Shown: piece after piece, positions 57,518 through 64,000 of the stretch
Layout: every line of letters starts with the position of its first letter
How positions within the stretch are numbered: position 1 is the first letter of the stretch
NCBI RefSeq assembly: GCF_001890765.1
Contig: NZ_KV878783.1
Coordinates: forward strand, 3,376,771-3,440,770
DNA from: Spirulina major PCC 6313
Lineage (GTDB): Bacteria > Cyanobacteriota > Cyanobacteriia > Cyanobacteriales > Spirulinaceae
Length of the DNA stretch: 64,000 nucleotides
Direction of reading: 5' to 3'
Notes under the pieces: model-generated
Databases searched by the model: none
The model's input: only the letters and a program-made list of their open reading frames with translations
Told to the model about the DNA's origin: nothing
Made by a program: the position numbers and the translations under genes

Positions 57518-58213
57518 TTAGTAAAACATAATGCGGCGCAAGACAATGGCCAAGACACTCACCCCACAAACCATCGCCACCTGCCCCGGCAACATCCCCA
57601 AGGAATATTGAGTCACCCCCTGCAACAGCGTCACCCCACTCTGACGACTCAAATTCACCACCTGTAGCCCCACCTGATAGCCAATCCCCACCACATGAAT
57701 CACCACCAACCCCGCCCCACTACTGAGGGCTAAGGTTTCTAAACGGGGCGGCCACCGAAAGGCCAACAGACCACAGAGCCACGCACCAGGGATGAAGCCC
57801 AAAATGTAACCAAAGGCCGGTTCTTGTAAATAGTCCAGACCGCCCCCTAGGGTAAAAATCTGGATGTTTTGGATGTTGAGTAAACCGAGGAGCATATAGG
57901 CCAACTGAGACCCCGCCGCCGCCCAGGGGCCGCCTAAGCAGCCCGTGAGCAACACCGCCCCCACCTGCCAGGAAATGCCCAAAGAGAAGGTGTTTAGGGC
58001 CGTGAGTTCCGGCGAGGTTGGGGTGATGATGTAGGCTTCGAGGAATGTGCCGCCGATGGTTAACCCCAGACCAATCAACCCCCACAGCAATTGCTGGAGG
58101 GGGGAGACGGGGCGCGATCGCCGTCCCAAGCCCGATCGCTTTTTCTGGGCAGGCTGGGGGCGACGACGCTTACGCGACGGGGGAGTATTCACCAGGAATG
58201 GGAGCTTCACCAC
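57518..58213 (-). CDS. bioY: Biotin transporter BioY
   Basis: This 231-aa protein has six hydrophobic helices and the BioY pattern: LEAYIITPTSPELTALNTFSLGISWQVGAVLLTGCLGGPWAAAGSQLAYMLLGLLNI and GGGLDYLQEPAFGYILGFIPGAWLCG. BioY is the substrate-binding unit of biotin uptake, with or without an ECF energy module. The N-terminal 38 residues are basic and polar, longer than usual. The GTG start at 58213 overlaps bioB by 44 bases in another frame, with AGAGGG upstream inside bioB. Synthesis and uptake of biotin thus share one transcript. Confidence 0.9.
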   Translation of the reverse strand: MVKLPFLVNTPPSRKRRRPQPAQKKRSGLGRRSRPVSPLQQLLWGLIGLGLTIGGTFLEAYIITPTSPELTALNTFSLGISWQVGAVLLTGCLGGPWAAAGSQLAYMLLGLLNIQNIQIFTLGGGLDYLQEPAFGYILGFIPGAWLCGLLAFRWPPRLETLALSSGAGLVVIHVVGIGYQVGLQVVNLSRQSGVTLLQGVTQYSLGMLPGQVAMVCGVSVLAIVLRRIMFY

Positions 58214-59252
58214 CCTCTAAACCCAGAGCATCGAGCATGGCGTGATCTGTTTCGGGGGGCTGGCCGAGGGTGGTGAGGTAATGACCAATCAACATCGCAT
58301 TGATCCCCGCTTTCAATCCCAAGGCTTGGAGATCCCCCATCACCGCTTCTCGGCCCCCGGCATAGCGCAGAATTTGATGGGGCAAGAGGAGGCGAATCAG
58401 GGCGATCGCATGGAGTGCCTCGTAGGGGTCGAGGTGATTTTGTTCCCCCAAGGGTGTCCCTTCGCGGGGATTGAGCAGGTTCAACGGCACAGATTCCACC
58501 TCTAACTCTCGCAGCGCGAGGGCGAGATCGATCCGGTCTTCCCAGCGTTCCCCAAGACCTAAAATCCCCCCAGAGCAGGCTTGAATCCCGGCAGCTTTCA
58601 GGTTTTGGATCGTGGCGACGCGATCGCGCCAAGAATGGGTGGTCACAATCTCCGGAAAAAAGGCTTCCGACGCTTCTAGATTGTGGTTGTAGCGCGTCAC
58701 TCCCGCATCGCGCAGTTGTTGCGCCTGTTCCGGGGTCACTTCCCCCAACGCGCAGCAGGGCTTAATTGCCGTCGTCGCAATAATTTCGCGCACCGTCGCC
58801 AGCACCTCGGCAAACTCATTGGACTTGCTGTATTTCGGCCCGCGACCTTGGCTCACCAAACAAAAGCGTTTCGCCCCCGCTGCCGCCGCTGCTTTGGCTT
58901 GGGCGACAATTTCCGCTTGGGGCTTCAGGCCGTAGATCGGCGAATCCTCGCCGGGGTGGTGGGCGGACTGGGCACAAAAGCCGCAATTTTCCGAGCAGCC
59001 GCCCGATTTCACATTGACAATGCTACAGAGATCTACAGTATTGCCGCAGCAGGCTTGGCGCACCCGATCGGCGGCAGCGCAGAGGGTGAGAATATCCGCC
59101 TCGCCCTCTAGGTGGGTTAAGGCGATCGCTTCATCCCGGCTGAGGGATTCTCCCCCGATAATCCGATCCGTAAGCTGCGCCAGATGCGCGACAAGGGCCT
59201 CCCCAGTGAGGCGTTTGGGTTGGGTCGCTGTTGACTCGATTGCTTGAACCAC
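58170..59252 (-). CDS. bioB: Biotin synthase
   Basis: This 360-aa radical SAM enzyme inserts sulfur into dethiobiotin. The 4Fe-4S Cys are C86, C90 and C93 in CSENCGFCAQSAHH. NHNLEAS, CSGGILGLGE and NLLNPREGTPL are diagnostic, and the C-terminus has AGGREAVMGDLQALGLKAGINAMLIGHYLTT. The N-terminal extension (MVQAIESTATQPKR) is polar. It overlaps the downstream bioY by 44 bases, so the two genes are translated from one mRNA. No other bio genes are present in the window. Confidence 0.97.
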   Translation of the reverse strand: MVQAIESTATQPKRLTGEALVAHLAQLTDRIIGGESLSRDEAIALTHLEGEADILTLCAAADRVRQACCGNTVDLCSIVNVKSGGCSENCGFCAQSAHHPGEDSPIYGLKPQAEIVAQAKAAAAAGAKRFCLVSQGRGPKYSKSNEFAEVLATVREIIATTAIKPCCALGEVTPEQAQQLRDAGVTRYNHNLEASEAFFPEIVTTHSWRDRVATIQNLKAAGIQACSGGILGLGERWEDRIDLALALRELEVESVPLNLLNPREGTPLGEQNHLDPYEALHAIALIRLLLPHQILRYAGGREAVMGDLQALGLKAGINAMLIGHYLTTLGQPPETDHAMLDALGLEGGEAPIPGEYSPVA

Positions 59253-59675
59253 GGTGTATCTCTTTCTCGTATAGGGCCAGATGTCCGGTCTTGAATCGTG
59301 AACAATTCAGTGAAGTGCTTGCAATTTTATCATCTCCTGTTAGATGCCCTAACTGAGATACGACAAAACGTTACGGCTGGGATGATCTCAAGGGAGGTCA
59401 ACGTTAGATTAAGGGCAGAGGGGATGCGATCGCCCCCCGGTTAACCCATTGCACCGGGCAGCAAGGTCTAACCCCAAGGCGATGGGACGGAAGCGCGATC
59501 GCCCCCCTCAGAATGTTTTTGATTTTTTCAAGACATTTACAAAATTTTATATTATGATCAGGGGTTATATTATTTTTAATATTCAAAAATATAGTCATCC
59601 TTGCTACAGTTTAGATTCTGCAATTTTTGAGTTTCATTTCACTCACCTATCGTCATTCATTCACCCATCACTGCC
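59253..59675. other. Intergenic region between divergent bioB and ilvB
   Basis: These 423 bases hold two HIP1-rich blocks (59428-59510) and an AT-rich segment (59520-59600) with several TATATTAT-like words that could include the ilvB promoter. No gene, repeat unit or clear BirA-type operator is visible. Confidence 0.55.
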
Positions 59676-61535
59676 GTGGTTTCTTCTCTTTCTCAGAATT
59701 CATCCCCGACAACAACTGCACCCATCCGCTGCACCGGCGCTTACGCCCTGCTCGATAGCCTAGTTCGCCATGGTGTGAAGCATATTTTTGGCTATCCTGG
59801 CGGCGCGATTCTGCCAATCTACGACGAAATTTACCGCGCCGAAGCTCGCGGCGACATTCAACATATTCTCGTGCGCCACGAACAAGGCGCATCCCACGCC
59901 GCCGATGGCTACGCCCGCGCCACGGGCCAAGTGGGGGTTTGTTTTGCCACCTCTGGCCCTGGGGCGACGAACTTGGTGACAGGAATTGCAACAGCGCACC
60001 TGGATTCGATTCCCCTCGTGGCGATCACCGGCCAAGTGCCCCGCAGTGCGATCGGCACCGATGCCTTCCAAGAAACGGACATTTGGGGAATCACCCTGCC
60101 GATCGTCAAAAATTCCTACGTGGTGCGCCGCGCCGAAGACATGGGGCGGATTATCGCCGAAGCGTTTCACATTGCCCGCACCGGACGGCCCGGGCCGGTG
60201 TTGGTGGATATTCCCAAAGATGTGGGCCTTGAAGAATTTGACTATGTGCCCGTCGAACCGGCCTCGATTCGTCTGCCGGGCTATCGTCCGACGGTGAAGG
60301 GCAATCCCCGCCAAATTAATGCCGCCATCCACCTGATGCAAAAGGCGAAACGGCCGCTGCTGTATGTGGGGGGCGGTGCGATTATTGCCGGGGCCCATGC
60401 GGAACTGAAACAGTTGGCCGAACAGTTTCAAATGCCCGTCACCACAACCCTGATGGGGATGGGGGCGTTTGATGAAAACCACCCGCTCTCCGTGGGGATG
60501 TTGGGGATGCATGGCACAGCCTACGCGAACTTTGCGGTGAGTGAATGTGATTTGTTGATTGCGGTGGGGGCGCGGTTTGACGATCGCGTTGCTGGCCGCC
60601 TCGATACCTTTGCCTCCGAAGCCCAGGTGATTCATATCGACATTGACCCGGCGGAAGTGGGTAAGAATAAAGCCCCTGATGTGCCGATTGTGGGGGATGT
60701 GAAGGTGGTGTTGCAACAGATTCTTAACCGGGTATCGGAGTTGGCGGTGAATCCGGATGGGGATCAAACGTTGCTATGGCGCGATCGCATTGACCACTGG
60801 CGCACCGATTACCCCCTGGTTGTGCCCCACCATCCCCACAGCCTCTCGCCCCAAGAAGTGATCGTAGAATTGGGTCACCAAGCCCCCTACGCCTATTTCA
60901 CAACGGATGTGGGACAACACCAAATGTGGGCGGCCCAGTTCATCAACTACGGCCCCCGGCGGTGGATTTCCAGCGCGGGCCTAGGGACGATGGGCTTTGG
61001 GATGCCCGCCGCCATGGGGGTGAAAGTGGCACTCCCCGATGAGCAGGTGATCTGCATCAGTGGTGATGCCAGTTTCCAGATGAATCTCCAGGAATTGGGA
61101 ACCCTCGCCCAGTACGACATCGCAGCGAAAACCGTGATTATTAATAACGGTTGGCAGGGCATGGTGCGTCAATGGCAAGAAACCTTCTACGGGGAACGCT
61201 ATTCGGCCTCGAATATGCAGCAAGGCACGCCGGACTTTGTCAAACTGGCCGAAGCCTACGGGGTGAAGGGGATGCGTATTCACGATCGCAGTGAATTAAA
61301 AGATGCGATCGCGGAAATGCTCGCCTATGACGGCCCCGTCCTCCTCGATGCCCATGTGAAAAAAGACGAAAACTGCTACCCGATGATTGCCCCCGGTCAA
61401 TCCAACTCCCAAATGTTGGGTCTGCCCCAAAAAGACAGCATCGATCAAGCGGTGGGCATCATTCACTGTAGCCACTGTGGCGCGAAAAACGTCAGCACCA
61501 ATCGCTTCTGCCCGGAATGTGGCACAGCCCTCTAG
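59676..61535 (+). CDS. ilvB: Acetolactate synthase large subunit with C-terminal zinc ribbon
   Basis: This 619-aa ThDP enzyme makes acetolactate and acetohydroxybutyrate for valine, leucine and isoleucine. The catalytic Glu is in [17 protein letters not shown]. Other markers are [28 protein letters not shown] and the ThDP/Mg2+ motif GDASFQMN through [13 protein letters not shown]. The last 24 residues form a zinc ribbon, with Cys598, Cys601, Cys612 and Cys615 in CSHCGAK and CPEC, an addition not needed for catalysis. The start is GTG at 59676. No ilvN regulatory subunit gene is adjacent. Confidence 0.95.
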   Translation: MVSSLSQNSSPTTTAPIRCTGAYALLDSLVRHGVKHIFGYPGGAILPIYDEIYRAEARGDIQHILVRHEQGASHAADGYARATGQVGVCFATSGPGATNLVTGIATAHLDSIPLVAITGQVPRSAIGTDAFQETDIWGITLPIVKNSYVVRRAEDMGRIIAEAFHIARTGRPGPVLVDIPKDVGLEEFDYVPVEPASIRLPGYRPTVKGNPRQINAAIHLMQKAKRPLLYVGGGAIIAGAHAELKQLAEQFQMPVTTTLMGMGAFDENHPLSVGMLGMHGTAYANFAVSECDLLIAVGARFDDRVAGRLDTFASEAQVIHIDIDPAEVGKNKAPDVPIVGDVKVVLQQILNRVSELAVNPDGDQTLLWRDRIDHWRTDYPLVVPHHPHSLSPQEVIVELGHQAPYAYFTTDVGQHQMWAAQFINYGPRRWISSAGLGTMGFGMPAAMGVKVALPDEQVICISGDASFQMNLQELGTLAQYDIAAKTVIINNGWQGMVRQWQETFYGERYSASNMQQGTPDFVKLAEAYGVKGMRIHDRSELKDAIAEMLAYDGPVLLDAHVKKDENCYPMIAPGQSNSQMLGLPQKDSIDQAVGIIHCSHCGAKNVSTNRFCPECGTAL

Positions 61536-61580
61536 CTCACGATTGGTCTGCCATTGAGGGGATACCCCATGCAATAAAGA

Positions 61581-61604
61581 GGAGAGCGATCGCGATCGCT
61601 CTCC
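61581..61604. repeat. Perfect 24-bp palindrome with two overlapping HIP1 sites
   Basis: GGAGAGCGATCG and CGATCGCTCTCC form a perfect palindrome 45 bases after the ilvB stop. It contains GCGATCGCGATCGC, two HIP1 octamers overlapping by two bases. It may act as a transcript-end hairpin, but no T tract follows. Confidence 0.5.
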
Positions 61605-61704
61605 CCCGGTTTACGCCGATTTTCTGCCGCGTCGCCCACGATGGAGAGAAAATCTCGCTAGAATCACAACGGAGAATCCCCCCTACCCCACGCAATCACA
61701 TCCT

Positions 61705-62463
61705 ATGGCTTTCCTGCGCTGGCACTGGCTTTTTTTAAGCATCCTCATCCTGGGGGTGAGTTGTCGTTCCGCAGCCGACTCCTCCAACGCCACCGATGCC
61801 GATCAGCCCCCCTTTCCCGACGGCGATGTCCCCATTGTGAGCCGAGAGCCGACCCCCCGCCCCAGTCCGCCCCGCCCTCCCGGTTCCCCCAGCCCCCAAG
61901 TTAGCCCCAGTCCCAGCCCAACACCCAACGACGATCGCCCCTGGATCACCCTCAACGGCAACGGTGTTAGCCTGTCCCTGCCCCCAGACTATGACGGCGG
62001 TAACCCCAGCCAAGACTTTCAACAACTCCAGCAAAAACTCAACGCCATCAACCCCAGCTACGCCCGCCGTTTTGCCAGCATCCAAGACAATCCCGAAAGC
62101 ATCGCGCTGTTAGCCTTTGATCGCAACAGTAAAGAAGCTGAGTTTTTAACCAATGTCACCGTGGCCGTTGAGCGCGTCCCGACGGAAGTCTCGATGGAAC
62201 AGTATGTCCAAGCCGCCGGTCAGCAATTGTCCCAAGCCTATAAAATCGAAGCGCAAGCCTTGCTAACCGTTGGAACCTATCCAGCCGGACAGATTGTTGG
62301 CACCATCGTTGCGGATAATGATGTTCCCGTGAAGCAATTGTTTTATTTAGTGCAGGCGGAAAACCAATTTTGGATTATTACCTATGCCACCACTGCGGCG
62401 GAATTTGAACAACGGTTGCCCACCTTTCAGCGAAGTATCCAAAGCCTTAAACTGTCGTCCTGA
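61705..62463 (+). CDS. Lipoprotein with PsbP/DUF1795-like domain
   Basis: This 252-aa protein starts with a lipoprotein signal (FLSILILGVSC). A Pro/Ser linker (about residues 45-75: SPPRPPGSPSPQVSPSPSPTP) follows. The folded domain from about residue 80 shows GVSLSLPPDYDGG, AFDRNSKEAEFLTNVTVAVERVP, VSMEQYVQAAGQQLSQAYKIE and WIITYATTAAEFEQRLPTFQRSIQSLKL, the pattern of PsbP-like/DUF1795 proteins. It is probably anchored in a membrane facing the lumen or periplasm. Its role is unknown. nadK starts 27 bases later on the same strand. Confidence 0.8.
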   Translation: MAFLRWHWLFLSILILGVSCRSAADSSNATDADQPPFPDGDVPIVSREPTPRPSPPRPPGSPSPQVSPSPSPTPNDDRPWITLNGNGVSLSLPPDYDGGNPSQDFQQLQQKLNAINPSYARRFASIQDNPESIALLAFDRNSKEAEFLTNVTVAVERVPTEVSMEQYVQAAGQQLSQAYKIEAQALLTVGTYPAGQIVGTIVADNDVPVKQLFYLVQAENQFWIITYATTAAEFEQRLPTFQRSIQSLKLSS

Positions 62464-62490
62464 GCCTTCTGCCTTTTTTCTTCTGTTCTG

Positions 62491-63411
62491 ATGCAACTGA
62501 AACACGTCATCATCATCTATAAAGCGGGTCATCCCCTCAGTAAAAAATGGGCGGAAACCTGTGCGCGACAACTCGAAGCTTTGGGAGCACAGGTGCTCGT
62601 TGGGCCAAGCGGCCCGAAAGACAATCCCTATCCGGTGTTTTTGTCGTCGATTAATCAGCGGATTGATCTAGGGGTGGTGTTAGGGGGAGATGGGACGACG
62701 TTGGCGGCGGCGCGACATTTGGCCCCGGTGGGAACGCCGATTTTGGCGGTCAATGTGGGGGGGCATTTGGGGTTTTTAACGGAGCCGTTTGAGTTGTTTC
62801 GCGAGACGGAACAGGTGTGGGCGCGGTTGATTGAAGATCGCTACGCGGTGCAGCGGCGGATGATGTTGCAGGCCTATTTGCTGGAAGGCGATCGCATCAT
62901 GCCCACGGTGATCAGTGAGCAATTTCTCTGCCTCAATGAAATCTGCATTAAACCGGCCAGTGTGGATCGGATGCCCACCTCGATTTTGGAAATGGAGGTG
63001 GATGGGGAAATTGTTGATCAATACCATGGCGATGGGTTGATCGTGGCGACCCCCACCGGCTCGACCTGTTACAACGCTTCGGCCAATGGCCCGATTGTGC
63101 ATTCGGGGATGGATGCGATCGCCATTACGCCCATTTGCCCCCTCAGCCTTTCGACGCGACCGATCGTGATGCCCCCCGGCTCGGTGATTAGCGTTTGGCC
63201 CTTGGGCGATGTGGATCTCTATACCAAACTCTGGACGGATGGGGTGATCGCCTCGCAGATTTGGCCAGGGCAACGGGTGAATATCAGCATGGCGGACTGC
63301 CAAGCCAAATTTATCATCCTGCAAAGTGATCAATCCTTTTACCAAACCCTCCGGGAAAAACTCCACTGGGGCGGCACTCGGATTCACTACGACCCAGGGG
63401 CAATGAATTAA
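62491..63411 (+). CDS. nadK: NAD kinase
   Basis: This 306-aa enzyme phosphorylates NAD to NADP. The motifs are GGDGT (65-69, with catalytic Asp67), NVGGHLGFLTE, LNEICI, DGLIVATPTGSTCYNASANGPIVHSGMDAIAITPICPLSLSTRPIV and WTDGVIASQIWPGQRVNI. Cyanobacteria usually encode two NadK forms; which one this is cannot be told from sequence alone. It closely follows the lipoprotein gene. Confidence 0.96.
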   Translation: MQLKHVIIIYKAGHPLSKKWAETCARQLEALGAQVLVGPSGPKDNPYPVFLSSINQRIDLGVVLGGDGTTLAAARHLAPVGTPILAVNVGGHLGFLTEPFELFRETEQVWARLIEDRYAVQRRMMLQAYLLEGDRIMPTVISEQFLCLNEICIKPASVDRMPTSILEMEVDGEIVDQYHGDGLIVATPTGSTCYNASANGPIVHSGMDAIAITPICPLSLSTRPIVMPPGSVISVWPLGDVDLYTKLWTDGVIASQIWPGQRVNISMADCQAKFIILQSDQSFYQTLREKLHWGGTRIHYDPGAMN

Positions 63412-63426
63412 TCCCTACGGTTAAGG

Positions 63427-63601
63427 CTACTGCTGATACACAACGTTCTAAGGTTGACCTCGCCTGCGTTTAATTCCCCTCTGTCGTCAAGGCAGTGCGC
63501 TAGAAGCTCACACTACAGAGGATTCCAGGCAGGATAGTGTGAGCCAGAGGCTCACACATGCCCCCTCCAGATTCGTAACTTGGGTTATGGATCAGCAGTA
63601 G
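63427..63601. mobile_element. 175-bp MITE with 11-bp inverted repeats and 9-bp target duplication
   Basis: The ends are CTACTGCTGAT (63427-63437) and ATCAGCAGTAG (63591-63601). A perfect 9-base direct repeat CGGTTAAGG flanks it (63418-63426 and 63602-63610). Inside are a GCGCTAGAAGCTCAC-type hairpin and GTGAGCCAGAGGCTCAC with ACTACA-type tails. No open frame is present. The right duplication contains the stop codon of the EAL gene, so insertion kept that gene intact. A degenerate copy lies at 51750. Confidence 0.88.
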
Positions 63602-63604
63602 CGG

Positions 63605-64000
63605 TTAAGGGGAGGCGGCTGGAGGCTTGGGCTGTTGAGAGAGCAGATCCGTAGCAGCAGCGGCGGGGAGGGGTTTTGACCAGAGGTAGCCTTGGCCGAA
63701 GTCGCAGTGGAGCGATCGCAACCGTTCCGCATCCTCTGGGGTTTCAATCCCCTCGGCAATGATATCCATGCCCAAGGTATGCCCCAGGTCAATAATCATC
63801 CGCACGATCGCATCATCTTCGGCACTGTCGGCCATGTGACGCACAAAGGATTGATCCACCTTGAGGGTATCGAGGGGAAACCGCCGCAATTGGCTCAGGG
63901 ACGAGTAGCCCGTGCCGAAATCATCCAAACTGAGCCGACAGCCCAAGGCCTTGAACCGCAACATTAAATCAATTGCCACGTCCACATTGCCCATCACCAT
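63605..64000 (-). CDS. EAL-domain protein, C-terminal part; continues outside window
   Basis: The 131 visible residues form the second half of an EAL (c-di-GMP phosphodiesterase) domain. LSLDDFGTGYSSLSQLRRFPLDTLKVDQSFV contains the DDFGTG motif with metal-binding Asp residues. IIDLGHTLGMDIIAEGIET (catalytic Lys region and Glu) and FGQGYLWSKPLP follow. EAL domains hydrolyse c-di-GMP and control motility and biofilm formation. The 5' part, which may carry GGDEF, PAS or GAF domains, lies beyond base 64000; the Met at the edge is not the start. A MITE adjoins the stop codon. Confidence 0.93.
   Translation of the reverse strand: MVMGNVDVAIDLMLRFKALGCRLSLDDFGTGYSSLSQLRRFPLDTLKVDQSFVRHMADSAEDDAIVRMIIDLGHTLGMDIIAEGIETPEDAERLRSLHCDFGQGYLWSKPLPAAAATDLLSQQPKPPAASP

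Noticed and set aside
57130-58632. Long antisense frames over bioB and the DUF1574 gene
   Set aside because: Pro/Arg-rich translations without motifs, explained by GC content opposite real genes.

Overview
This window is cyanobacterial chromosome. It carries photosystem II genes (psbN, psbH, psbO), the phycobilisome core-membrane linker apcE, a CpcS/CpeS-type bilin lyase, the magnesium chelatase gene chlD, ycf51 and the group 3 sigma factor gene sigF. The octamer GCGATCGC (HIP1) is also very frequent. No rRNA or tRNA gene and no CRISPR array was seen. I cannot assign a genus from the sequence alone.

Layout. 0-5.4 kb: a ProA-like protein without its catalytic Cys (5' end outside the window), abutting a GH38 alpha-mannosidase, then psbN/psbH and tatA. 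5.4-9.0 kb: WD40 protein, DUF790 (Bax1-like) nuclease and alpha/beta hydrolase. 9.0-12.2 kb: an accessory stretch with a sulfotransferase gene split by a 1.2-kb IS (9-bp target duplication, frameshifted transposase), a 54-bp x 7 and an 18-bp x 6 tandem array, and a 219-bp MITE with 18-bp inverted repeats and a 7-bp target duplication. 12.2-25.5 kb: mntP behind three phased direct-repeat sites, DUF255 thioredoxin-like protein, CHAD protein, speD, CorA-like transporter, GAPDH, the plsX-fabH-fabD cluster, a PBP4-type carboxypeptidase and a GrpE-like protein. 25.5-28.2 kb: hairpin and tandem repeats, phosphoglucomutase, and a tnpB relic. 28.2-40.7 kb: psbO, sigF, a PilP-like lipoprotein, MORN protein, bilin lyase, rdgB, glmU, RecB-like nuclease, TspO-like protein and apcE.

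40.7-49.7 kb mixes housekeeping genes (pheA, pcrA) with decaying defence-type genes. These are a Uma2 nuclease, mazE with a doubly frameshifted mazF, an in-frame fused stub of mcrB and mcrC, a solo IS605-type end, a 1136-aa single-chain restriction-modification protein, and a two-ended stub of a second Uma2 gene. 49.7-64 kb: chlD, ycf51, a glycerol-dehydrogenase-like protein, an acidic lipoprotein, a DUF1574 protein, the overlapping bioB-bioY pair, ilvB with a C-terminal zinc ribbon, a PsbP-like lipoprotein, nadK, a 175-bp MITE with a perfect 9-bp target duplication, and an EAL-domain gene running off the window.

The most distinctive non-coding signal is a family of 17-bp palindromes (7-bp arms around an AGA core, often followed by ACTACA). 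Their arms differ between loci but stay complementary. They occur inside MITEs, in tandem arrays and alone between convergent genes. All homology statements rest on motif recognition; no database search was run.
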